Shown piece after piece: positions 1 through 6,464 of a DNA stretch of 19,248 nt. Made by a program: the position numbers and the translations under genes. The stretch spans positions 1-19,248 of the forward strand of contig CALGZX010000090.1 of assembly GCA_937934165.1 (NCBI GenBank), read 5' to 3'. The DNA comes from an uncultured Collinsella sp. GTDB taxonomy: Bacteria; Actinomycetota; Coriobacteriia; Coriobacteriales; Coriobacteriaceae. The first letter of the stretch is position 1. Every line of letters begins with the position of its first letter. The notes beneath the pieces are model-generated. The model did not search any database, was not told where the DNA came from, and saw only the letters and a list, made by a program, of their open reading frames with translations.

Positions 1-277
1 CGGCGGGGTAGGTGTCGTCTCCGTCGACCATCAGGTAGCAATCGGCGTCGATGTCGCGAAACATCTGGCGGCACACGTTGCCCTTTCCCTGACGGGGCTC
101 AAAGCGCACCGTGGCTCCGTGTTCGGTGGCGATGCGTGAGGTATCGTCCGACGAGTTGTTGTCATAGACATAGACCGTAGCCTGCGGAAGCTCGCGGTGA
201 AAGTCGTCGACGACCTTACCGATTGTGAGCGCTTCGTTGTAGCAGGGGATGATGACGGCGATGGATTCAGAATTCAC
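1..277 (-). CDS. Glycosyltransferase family 2, N-terminal part (cut by window edge)
   Basis: The first 92 codons of a GT-A fold glycosyltransferase are visible; the rest lies beyond position 1. Visible motifs are PCYNEALTIG at residues 11-20 (nucleotide-sugar binding start), YDNNSSDDT around 38-46, QGKGN at 63-67, and the acidic metal/sugar-nucleotide motif DGDD at 85-88. The pattern resembles GT2 enzymes of the polyprenyl-phosphate sugar transferase kind. The donor and acceptor cannot be told. The GTG start is chosen because AAGGAG lies six bases upstream and an in-frame TGA lies immediately before the GTG. It diverges from a polysaccharide ABC exporter, so a role in making the exported glycan is a reasonable inference. 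Confidence 0.85.
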   Translation of the reverse strand, partial: MNSESIAVIIPCYNEALTIGKVVDDFHRELPQATVYVYDNNSSDDTSRIATEHGATVRFEPRQGKGNVCRQMFRDIDADCYLMVDGDDTYPA

Positions 278-307
278 TCAATGCTCCTTACACATTCAAT
301 CCTTGAA

Positions 308-313
308 AGTATA
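308..313 (-). promoter_or_regulatory. Candidate -10 box for the glycosyltransferase gene
   Basis: TATACT on the minus strand would start transcription about 24 bases before the GTG start at 277. No good -35 hexamer is seen at 16-18 bases spacing, so this is a weak call. Confidence 0.3.
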
Positions 314-392
314 GCCGTTTGGACTTGTCATCCTTAGATGTGGGTTAGTTCTCCAGTTTTGTTGCGCGAATCGTTTGCAGGGCCGTCGGGTC

Positions 393-398
393 TATACT
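393..398 (+). promoter_or_regulatory. Candidate -10 box for the ABC exporter genes
   Basis: TATACT lies about 40 bases before the GTG at 438, with an expected transcript start near 405. There is no convincing -35 at normal spacing. It is the same hexamer as the -10 candidate of the diverging gene. Its position also argues against a longer permease reading frame starting at a TTG at 375. Confidence 0.3.
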
Positions 399-437
399 GT
401 TCGTTTGTCAACGATTACGAGTAAAGGAGTTGCATCC

Positions 438-1283
438 GTGTCGGATCAGACAAAGCAACAAGAAACTCGCAGTCTGCCTGCGACGTTTGCTAAGAACGAA
501 TTTGAGAAGGACGCGTTTATCCTTCGTCAGCTGGTTACCAAGGATTTTAAGATCAAGTATCGCCGTAGCGTTCTGGGCGTCGCATGGTCGGTGCTCAATC
601 CGTTGCTGATGATGATTGTCATGGCCATCGTGTTCTCGACGATTTTTGCCCAGGGCCGCAATGGCTCGATTACGCCCGAGATGTACCCGCTGTATTTGAT
701 CGTGGGTAACGTCACCTTTGCCGTCATGTCCGAGTCTACGAACCAGGCTCTGACGTCGATCGTGGGTGCTGCCCCGCTGCTCAAGAAGGTTAAGGTGCAC
801 CGCTGGGTCTTCCCAGTACAGAAGGTGCTCTTCTCGCTGGTTAACTTTGCCTTTTCGCTGGTCGCCGTTGCCATCGTTATGCTGTGGTTCCACGTTATGC
901 CTTCTTGGCACCTTATTCTGCTGCCTGTCTGCCTACTGCTGCTTATGTGCTTCTGCATGGGCCTGGGCATGATGCTCTCCGCCCTCACGGTCTTCTTCCG
1001 CGATGTCATGCATCTGTGGAGCGTCGTCATTACGGCGTGGACTTACATCACGCCTATTTTCTGGACGACCGATTTCGTTGCGCAAATGCCGCATCTCGTG
1101 CGCATTCTGGTCTATGCGAACCCCATGTATAACTACCTGCAGTTTATGCGCGATATCTTCCTGTTCCAGACTACGCCCTCGCTTATGACGTTTGGTATGT
1201 GCGTTGCTTGGGCGGTTCTTGCGCTTGTTATTGGCTACACCGTGTTCCATAAGTCCGAGCGCAAGTTCATCCTCTACATCTAA
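438..1283 (+). CDS. ABC-2 type polysaccharide exporter permease (Wzm/TagG family)
   Basis: 281 residues, normal for the family. This is the membrane subunit of an ATP-driven exporter of undecaprenyl-linked polysaccharide or teichoic-acid-like polymer. The N-terminal cytoplasmic part carries the typical 'TKDFKIKYRRSVLGVAWSVLNP' region (split here as TKDFKIKYRRS then VLGVAWSVLNP), followed by about six membrane segments (near residues 42-62, 80-100, 125-155, 158-180, 190-215 and 245-265). A further family signature is the ANPMYNYLQFMRD stretch before the last segment. The GTG start at 438 is preferred because AAAGGAG sits eight bases upstream. The stop codon overlaps the ribosome binding site of the ATPase gene, so the two are co-translated. 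The substrate is unknown; the neighbouring glycosyltransferase fits a surface glycan. Confidence 0.9.
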   Translation: MSDQTKQQETRSLPATFAKNEFEKDAFILRQLVTKDFKIKYRRSVLGVAWSVLNPLLMMIVMAIVFSTIFAQGRNGSITPEMYPLYLIVGNVTFAVMSESTNQALTSIVGAAPLLKKVKVHRWVFPVQKVLFSLVNFAFSLVAVAIVMLWFHVMPSWHLILLPVCLLLLMCFCMGLGMMLSALTVFFRDVMHLWSVVITAWTYITPIFWTTDFVAQMPHLVRILVYANPMYNYLQFMRDIFLFQTTPSLMTFGMCVAWAVLALVIGYTVFHKSERKFILYI

Positions 1284-1294
1284 GGAGTGCTGTG

Positions 1295-2062
1295 ATGACT
1301 GAATCTGTTGTTGATTACAGCGAGCAGCCTCTGGCTGTCGAGGTCGACGACGTCACCATGATCTTTAACATGGCGTCTGAGTCGCTGACCAACCTCAAGG
1401 AGTACTTCATTAAGCTTGCCAAGCACGAGCTGTTCTTTGAGGAGTTTAGGGCGCTTAAGCACATCTCGTTTGATATTCATCGCGGCGAGGTCGTGGGTCT
1501 GGTCGGCACAAATGGCTCCGGCAAGTCTACGATGCTCAAGATTATCGCCGGTGTGCTTGAGCCTAGCGAGGGCAGCGTTAAGGTGCACGGTAACATTGCG
1601 CCGCTGATTGAGCTTGGTGCCGGTTTTGACCCCGAGTTGACCGCCCGCGAGAACATCTATCTGAACGGCGCCCTGCTCGGCTATACCAAGGAGTTCATCG
1701 ACGCCAACTTTGACGGCATTATTGAGTTCGCTGAGCTTCAGAACTTTGTCGATATGCCGCTTAAGAACTTCTCCTCGGGCATGGTGGCGCGTATTGCCTT
1801 TGCAATCGCGACGATCACCGAGCCCGATATTCTGATCGTTGACGAGACGCTGTCCGTCGGCGATGTGTTCTTCCAGCAAAAGTGCGAGGCGCGTATTCAG
1901 CACTTTATCCAGAGCGGCGACGTGACGGTTCTGTTCGTTTCGCACTCCATGGAGCAGGTTGAGCGCATCTGCCAGCGTGCCGTTTGGATTGAGAAGGGTG
2001 ACCTTCGCATGGACGGCCCGGTCGATGAGGTCTGCAAGGCGTATCGCGAGCAGTTCAACTAG
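1295..2062 (+). CDS. ABC exporter ATPase (Wzt/TagH family, short form)
   Basis: 255 residues; the nucleotide-binding partner of the upstream permease. Visible motifs: Walker A GTNGSGKST (residues 71-79), family feature IAPLIELGAGFDPELTAREN, ABC signature NFSSGMVAR (158-166), Walker B ILIVDE (179-184) with D-loop SVGD, and switch His217 in VSHS. The N-terminal extension before the core (EYFIKLAKHELFFEEFRALK) is typical of polysaccharide-export ATPases. The protein ends right after the ATPase domain, so it lacks the C-terminal glycan-binding domain of long Wzt proteins. That fits TagH- or RfbB-like exporters that do not check a terminal sugar cap. ATG at 1295 is chosen: AAGGAG lies seven bases upstream, while the adjacent GTG at 1292 would be only four away. 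Confidence 0.92.
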   Translation: MTESVVDYSEQPLAVEVDDVTMIFNMASESLTNLKEYFIKLAKHELFFEEFRALKHISFDIHRGEVVGLVGTNGSGKSTMLKIIAGVLEPSEGSVKVHGNIAPLIELGAGFDPELTARENIYLNGALLGYTKEFIDANFDGIIEFAELQNFVDMPLKNFSSGMVARIAFAIATITEPDILIVDETLSVGDVFFQQKCEARIQHFIQSGDVTVLFVSHSMEQVERICQRAVWIEKGDLRMDGPVDEVCKAYREQFN

Positions 2063-2064
2063 GT

Positions 2065-2070
2065 TATAAT
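2065..2070 (+). promoter_or_regulatory. Candidate -10 box for tRNA-Arg(UCU)
   Basis: A perfect TATAAT starts three bases after the ATPase stop, about 47 bases before the tRNA. No matching -35 is seen at normal spacing, so the tRNA could also be read from the upstream genes. Confidence 0.35.
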
Positions 2071-2116
2071 TACTTGCGCCCGACAGGCTTGCGCTTGCTT
2101 GGGCGTGTGGTTATTT

Positions 2117-2193
2117 GCTCCATTAGCTCAGTTGGATAGAGCAGGGGACTTCTAATCCCAAGGTCGACGGTTCGAATCCGCCATGGAGCACCA
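2117..2193 (+). tRNA. tRNA-Arg, anticodon UCU (reads AGA/AGG)
   Basis: Cloverleaf with acceptor arms GCTCCAT/ATGGAGC, D stem GCTC/GAGC, anticodon loop CTTCTAA with TCT at 2151-2153, T loop TTCGAAT, discriminator A and an encoded CCA end. Two irregularities: the first anticodon-stem pair is G-A (2144/2160), and the T stem GACGG/CCGCC has an A-C mismatch. The acceptor and D stems are perfect. Confidence 0.93.
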
Positions 2194-2202
2194 TCGTTTA
2201 TT

Positions 2203-2235
2203 AAGCCCAGACCGCTTGGTGGTCTGGGCTTTTTT
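2203..2235 (+). terminator. Rho-independent terminator after tRNA-Arg
   Basis: An 11-bp perfect stem (AAGCCCAGACC paired with GGTCTGGGCTT, loop of seven) is followed by a run of T on the plus strand. It ends the exporter/tRNA transcript. The same hairpin faces the end of the convergent aro operon at 2298, but on the minus strand it is followed only by TTAATAAA, so it would be a poorer terminator in that direction. Confidence 0.85.
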
Positions 2236-2297
2236 CATCTTGTATGCTGCTGAAGCCGAGCGCGAACAAGCCGCTGCTGTTTGTTGGGGTTGGCATT

Positions 2298-2735
2298 TTA
2301 CTTTTCCAGATGCTCTTTCAGCAGCTCCAGCGCGTGGGCATATCCCTGCAGGCCTTCGCCGGTGATGGTGGCGAAGCAGGCTAGGCGGGCGTAGCTCACC
2401 TGGCGGAAGTCTTCGCGGGTCTCGACTGCGCTAATGTGGACCTCCACAGCCGGGATGGCGACGGCTTTGAGCGCGTCCAGGATGGCCACGCTTGTGTGCG
2501 TGTAGGCGGCCGGGTTGATGACGATGCCGTCGACCTTTCCGTAAGCCTCCTGGATCTTGTCGACGATGCTGCCCTCGTGGTTGGACTGGAAGACCTCGAC
2601 CTCGTCGAAGCCCTGCGCGGCACCTGCCTCCTGGCAGATCTGGACCAGGCGGTCGTAGTTGTCACTGCCATAGATGCCCGGCTCGCGAATGCCGAGCATG
2701 TTGAGGTTGGGGCCGTTGATGACGAGTGCTTTCAT
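2298..2735 (-). CDS. aroQ: 3-dehydroquinate dehydratase, type II
   Basis: 145 residues, the usual length of the dodecameric type II enzyme. It converts 3-dehydroquinate to 3-dehydroshikimate (shikimate step 3). Motifs: NGPNLNMLGIREPGIYG (residues 7-23, with Arg17 and catalytic Tyr22), SNHEGSIVD (51-59), INPAAYTHTS (73-82), the EVH motif with His100, and REDFRQVSY at 107-115. The common Asn two residues after this His is Ala103 here, a modest deviation. ATG at 2735 is used because AAAGGAAG lies five bases upstream; an open frame continues further upstream through the palindrome and is not needed. It is the last gene of the aro operon, 64 bases after aroE-aroK, with a palindrome in the gap. Confidence 0.95.
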   Translation of the reverse strand: MKALVINGPNLNMLGIREPGIYGSDNYDRLVQICQEAGAAQGFDEVEVFQSNHEGSIVDKIQEAYGKVDGIVINPAAYTHTSVAILDALKAVAIPAVEVHISAVETREDFRQVSYARLACFATITGEGLQGYAHALELLKEHLEK

Positions 2736-2756
2736 GGTTGCTTCCTTTGCGGTTGG

Positions 2757-2797
2757 AAAACCACCACAAAGGTGCCTGTCCCCTTTGTGGTGGTTTT
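2757..2797. repeat. Perfect palindrome (16-bp arms) between aroEK and aroQ
   Basis: The arms AAAACCACCACAAAGG (2757-2772) and CCTTTGTGGTGGTTTT (2782-2797) are exact reverse complements around a nine-base loop. It fills most of the 64-base gap in the operon. Read on the minus strand it is a stable hairpin ending in TTTT, so it could partly terminate or process the mRNA before aroQ. It also has the look of a dispersed intergenic palindrome (REP/MITE type) with a GGGGACAGGCACC core on the minus strand. Confidence 0.8.
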
Positions 2798-2799
2798 GG

Positions 2800-4050
2800 T
2801 TAGAGAGCGGGTGGGAGGGTGTCGAGGAGGGCTTGCGCGGTATTGGCGGCGCAGTCGCGTGAGTCGATAATGCAGTCGGCCCAGGCGCAGTAGCGCGGCA
2901 TACGCTGCTCGGCCAGCTTGTCGATGCCATCGCGGGCGGTGATGGGGCGGCCCTTGTGGGCGAGCTCGTCGAGCTTGCGGTTGAGCATCACAATCTGGCT
3001 GTTCTGGTGCAGCAGCGGATAGTTTTCGTCGCGCGTGACCACGCCGCCGCCGGTGGAAAGCACCAGGCCGCTGCGCTTGGAGATGTCGGCCAGGGCCGCC
3101 GTCTCCTGCTCGCGGAAGGCCGCCTCGCCGCGCTCGATGATATAGTCGGCACAGGGCATGCCGAGGCGTTCCTCGAGGGCGCGGTCCAGGTCGATGTGCT
3201 CGCGACCCGTCAGCATTGCGATCTGCTCGCCCACGCGGGTCTTGCCCGAGCCCGGCATGCCGATTAGCGCGATGTTCTGCTCGCGGCGGGACAAGCGCTC
3301 CGTTACGTCCAGGATGCGCTCGCGCGGGGTGGCTTGGCTGGTGTAACGCTCGACGGCCTGTGCTGCCTGGGCAACAAGCATGAGCAGACCGCCGATGCAG
3401 GGGATCCCGCGGCGCTCGGCCTCGAGCATGAGTCCCGTGCGGGCGGGGTTGTAGACGATATCGATGACGCCCTCGAGCGCGTCGAGGCCCCCGAGCGTGC
3501 AAGGCGCGTCGGGGCAGTGGGGGAACATGCCAGCGGGCGTGCAGTTGACGAGCAACGCGGCGTCGGACTGCTGTGCGATGTTGTCATAGTTGACCTCGCT
3601 CGTGCGTCCCACGGGCACCACGATTGCGCCCAGGTCGCCCAGCACCATACTTGCCGTGGTGCCGGCACCACCGGTGGCACCGAGGACGAGGACCTTCTTG
3701 CCGGCAACCTCTACGCCCAATTCCTCGACTAGGCACTGAAAACCGAAATAGTCAGTGTTGTCACCGCGCAGGCGGCCGTCGGGCAGGCGTGTGATGGTGT
3801 TAACGTTGCCCATGCGCTCGGCCAGCGGGCTCAGCTCGTCCAGGTACTCCATGACGGCGCGCTTGTAGGGGATGGTCACGTTGGTGCCCTCCCACTCGTC
3901 GCCCCTCATAAAGGCCGCGAGGTCCTCGGGCTCGCGCTCAAAACGCACGTACTCAAGCCCCGCCAGCTCCTTGTAGATGGTCGGGGTGTAGCTGTGGCCC
4001 AGCACGCGGCCCAGCACGCCATAGGGACGGGTTGCGGCGGTATCGGTCAT
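2800..4050 (-). CDS. aroE/aroK: Bifunctional shikimate dehydrogenase / shikimate kinase (AroE-AroK fusion)
   Basis: 416 residues in one unbroken frame, about the sum of an AroE and an AroK. Residues 1-235 are AroE: GTNVTIPYK (55-63, catalytic Lys63), DNTD (97-100, catalytic Asp100), nucleotide loop LGATGGAG (123-130), NCTPAGM (169-175) and the C-terminal GLLMLVAQAAQAVE. The shikimate-binding S-x-S motif appears as HSYT (Thr for Ser). Residues about 257-416 are shikimate kinase: Walker A GMPGSGKT (264-271), DLDR (287-290), FREQE (312-316), STGGGVV (332-338), lid-type GRPI, and MPRYCAWAD. It reduces 3-dehydroshikimate with NADPH and then phosphorylates shikimate, two consecutive steps. The start ATG follows the pheA TAG with no gap, and GGAGGTG lies inside the end of pheA, so translation is coupled. 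Confidence 0.95.
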   Translation of the reverse strand: MTDTAATRPYGVLGRVLGHSYTPTIYKELAGLEYVRFEREPEDLAAFMRGDEWEGTNVTIPYKRAVMEYLDELSPLAERMGNVNTITRLPDGRLRGDNTDYFGFQCLVEELGVEVAGKKVLVLGATGGAGTTASMVLGDLGAIVVPVGRTSEVNYDNIAQQSDAALLVNCTPAGMFPHCPDAPCTLGGLDALEGVIDIVYNPARTGLMLEAERRGIPCIGGLLMLVAQAAQAVERYTSQATPRERILDVTERLSRREQNIALIGMPGSGKTRVGEQIAMLTGREHIDLDRALEERLGMPCADYIIERGEAAFREQETAALADISKRSGLVLSTGGGVVTRDENYPLLHQNSQIVMLNRKLDELAHKGRPITARDGIDKLAEQRMPRYCAWADCIIDSRDCAANTAQALLDTLPPAL

Positions 4051-5196
4051 CTAGAGCACCTCCGTGTAGCTGCCAAAGTAGGTAAAGCTCTCGCACACGT
4101 CGTCGATGGAATCGAGCAGGTCGTCGAGTGCCTTGCTGCCAAAGGGGCAGTCCAGGTCAAAGTAGAACATAAACTCAAAGTCGTGCCCGGGGATGGGACG
4201 GCTCTCGAGTTTGATGAGGTTGATGTTGAGCGCGTAGAAGCGCTCGAGCACGCGGTAGAGGGCGCCCGGCTCGTTGGCCGTGGTGATCATGAGCGAGGTG
4301 CGGTTGGCGCCGGGGTAGACGCGCGGCTCGCGGCTGATGACGACAAAGCGCGTGTAGTTGTTGTCCGAGTCCTGGATGTTGGATTCCAACACCTCCATAC
4401 CATACAGCGCGGCACAGCTGCGCGAGGCGATAGCGGCGACATCGGTACGCTCGGAGCTGGCGACCATCTCGGCCGACATGGCCGTGTTAGGGTACTTGGT
4501 GGCGTGCAGGTCGTGGGACTCGATAAAGCTAGCGCACTGCGCGATGGCCTGACCGTGGCTGTAGACCTCGCGTATGTCCGCGAGCTTGGTGCCGGGCTTG
4601 ACGAGCAAGTTGTGGTCGATCTTGAGGCGAAGCGAGCGCACGATGTGGAAGTCGAACTGGGCGAGCAGGTCGTAGACGGCGTTGACCGAGCCGGCGGTGG
4701 AGTTCTCGATGGGCAGCACGCCAAACTCGCAGAACCCGTCGCGTACGGCGCGCATGACGCCCTCGAAGGTCTCGAAGAACGCAATATCCGGCACGTCGAA
4801 GAGCTTGCACGCGGCTATCTGACTATAGGCACCTTCCACGCCCTGGCAGGCAACGGTGGCCGTTTGAGGGAAGGGCGTGTCGGAGGCTGCAGCCGTGGCG
4901 TGTGCCTTTTGCGAGACGGTGATGCCCTTGAGCTCGTTGATGTAGCGCTGCTGCTCGGCCTTGCTCATGCTCATGAGGAGGCGGAACAGGGTGATGGTCT
5001 GCGCCTCGTAGCGCTCGGGTGCGCGGCTGGCGAGATTGTTGAGCTTGGAGCGCTCACGGGCGGGGTCGAAGACGGCCTTGCCCATCTCGATTTTTGACTT
5101 GGCGACCTCGGTGGCAATGTCCATACGCTCGACAAAGCTGTTGAGGAGCGTGGTGTCGATGCCATCGATGGCCTGGCGGATGTCAGCAAGGTCCAT
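4051..5196 (-). CDS. pheA: P-protein: chorismate mutase / prephenate dehydratase with ACT domain
   Basis: 381 residues, typical of the bifunctional P-protein. Residues 1-90 are an AroQ-class chorismate mutase helix bundle (IRQAIDGIDTTLL, then ERMDIATEVAKSK). Residues about 113-290 are prephenate dehydratase: CQGVEGAYSQ (118-127), LPIENSTAGSV (161-171) and the catalytic YTRF (281-284). Residues about 300-381 are an ACT domain with GALYRVL (311-317) and ESRP (331-334), motifs tied to phenylalanine feedback inhibition in this family. It turns chorismate into prephenate and then phenylpyruvate. ATG at 5196 is chosen because AAAGGGG lies five bases upstream; the open frame extending further upstream runs into the large inverted repeat. 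The stop abuts the start of aroE-aroK. Confidence 0.95.
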   Translation of the reverse strand: MDLADIRQAIDGIDTTLLNSFVERMDIATEVAKSKIEMGKAVFDPARERSKLNNLASRAPERYEAQTITLFRLLMSMSKAEQQRYINELKGITVSQKAHATAAASDTPFPQTATVACQGVEGAYSQIAACKLFDVPDIAFFETFEGVMRAVRDGFCEFGVLPIENSTAGSVNAVYDLLAQFDFHIVRSLRLKIDHNLLVKPGTKLADIREVYSHGQAIAQCASFIESHDLHATKYPNTAMSAEMVASSERTDVAAIASRSCAALYGMEVLESNIQDSDNNYTRFVVISREPRVYPGANRTSLMITTANEPGALYRVLERFYALNINLIKLESRPIPGHDFEFMFYFDLDCPFGSKALDDLLDSIDDVCESFTYFGSYTEVL

Positions 5197-5224
5197 GGAG
5201 GCCCCTTTCGTGAATGCTTGCCTG

Positions 5225-5351
5225 GGGTAGTTAATTTGGGACGGGGCTTTTTTAGCTACCCTTTGACTGTCGACGAATCGATGGGTGCCAGGGCAAATAT
5301 CAACTGGCATATGGGGGTAGCTAAAATAGCCCCGTCCCAAATTAACTACCC
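5225..5351. repeat. 127-base inverted-repeat element (37-base arms, one mismatch) between aroC and pheA
   Basis: Arm 1 (5225-5261) starts GGGTAGTTAATTTGGGACGG; arm 2 (5315-5351) is its reverse complement at 36 of 37 positions (T/A mismatch at the 25th). The 53-base centre contains a smaller stem, TGCCAG (5286-5291) with CTGGCA (5304-5309). It has no coding sense on either strand and no T run at either end, so it is not a simple terminator. It occupies most of the 169-base gap between aroC and pheA. The form, two inverted palindromic units joined by a loop, is that of a REPIN/MITE-like element; family membership is inference. Confidence 0.85.
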
Positions 5352-5365
5352 TTGGGGTGGGTGGA

Positions 5366-6463
5366 CTAAAGCTGTCCGGCGTCTTCTAGGAGGGCGTCCC
5401 AAATCGCGAGGGCAGCGGCTGCTTCGGCAACGGGGACGGCGCGCGGGACGATGCAGGGATCGTGGCGGCCGTGGACCGAGAGCTCGGCATTTTCCATAGC
5501 GTCCATGTCTACGGTCTGCTGCTCGCGGCCAATGGAGGGCGTCGGCTTTACGGCCATACGCCACATGACGGGCGCGCCGGTCGAAATACCGCCCAGGGCG
5601 CCGCCGGCGTTGTTGGATTCGACCTCGATCTTTCCGGTCTCGGCATCGATGCGATACGGATCGTTGTTCTCGCTGCCGCGCATGGCGGCCACGGCAAAGC
5701 CCATGCCAAACTCCACGCCCTTTACGGCGGGAATCCCGAACGCGATTTGAGCGATGCGGTTCTCGATGCCGTCAAACATGGGGTCGCCGATGCCCGCGGG
5801 AAGCCCGTAAATGCCGCACTCCACGATGCCGCCGATGCTGTCGAGTTCGTCGCGCGCGGCTAGGATCTCCTCGCGCATGCGGCCGGCTGCGGCGGCGTCA
5901 ATGCACGGCAGATCGTTCGTAAGGATCGCCTTGCGGTCGGCCTCGCGATAGACCATATCGTCCATCGGCAGGTCGGAGATGCCGCCGATCTGCGCCACGT
6001 GAGCCATCACCCGAATACCGCGGGCCTCGAGTGCCTGCAGCGCAATGCCGCCGGCGATGCATAAGGGTGCCGTTAGGCGGCCGGAAAAATGCCCGCCACC
6101 AGCGACATCGTGCATGTTGTGATACTTTACGCGCGCAGGGAAGTCCGCATGTCCGGGACGGGGCTTGCGGCGCAGCTCGGAGTAATCCTTGGAGCGCGTG
6201 TTGGTGTTCTCGATAATCGCGGCGATGGGCGCGCCGGTGGTATGTCCATCGACAACACCGGCGATGATGTGGGCGGCGTCGGCCTCGCGGCGTTTGGTCG
6301 CGGTCTCGTCGCGACCGGGGGCGCGACGGTCGAGGAAGGCCTGCAGCTGCTCCTGGTCAACAGCGATGCCCGCCGGGATGCCATCGAGTGAGCAGCCGAT
6401 GGCGGGGGAGTGCGACTGGCCGAAAATGCTCAGATGCAAGACGTTGCCAAAGGTCGAGGACAT
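5366..6463 (-). CDS. aroC: Chorismate synthase
   Basis: 365 residues, normal length. It makes chorismate from EPSP by trans elimination using reduced FMN (shikimate step 7). Signatures: FGQSHSPAIG (14-23, conserved His18), RRAPGRDE, the flavin-binding SGRLTAPLCIAGG region, the GKIEVESNNAGGALGGISTG stretch, and HGRHDPCIVPRAVPVAEA near the C-terminus, with the second conserved His. The start ATG lies one base after the aroA stop, and its AGGAGGA ribosome site is formed by the Glu-Glu-Glu codons at the end of aroA, so it is translationally coupled. The long inverted repeat begins shortly after its stop. Confidence 0.96.
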   Translation of the reverse strand: MSSTFGNVLHLSIFGQSHSPAIGCSLDGIPAGIAVDQEQLQAFLDRRAPGRDETATKRREADAAHIIAGVVDGHTTGAPIAAIIENTNTRSKDYSELRRKPRPGHADFPARVKYHNMHDVAGGGHFSGRLTAPLCIAGGIALQALEARGIRVMAHVAQIGGISDLPMDDMVYREADRKAILTNDLPCIDAAAAGRMREEILAARDELDSIGGIVECGIYGLPAGIGDPMFDGIENRIAQIAFGIPAVKGVEFGMGFAVAAMRGSENNDPYRIDAETGKIEVESNNAGGALGGISTGAPVMWRMAVKPTPSIGREQQTVDMDAMENAELSVHGRHDPCIVPRAVPVAEAAAALAIWDALLEDAGQL

Positions 6464-6464
6464 G

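Noticed and set aside
2072..2106. Weak hairpin CGCCC/GGGCG before tRNA-Arg(UCU)
   Set aside because: Short stem, long loop and no T run; not a convincing terminator.
3994..5097. 367-codon plus-strand frame opposite pheA
   Set aside because: Shadow of the P-protein reading frame, with no recognisable domain; pheA motifs are intact.
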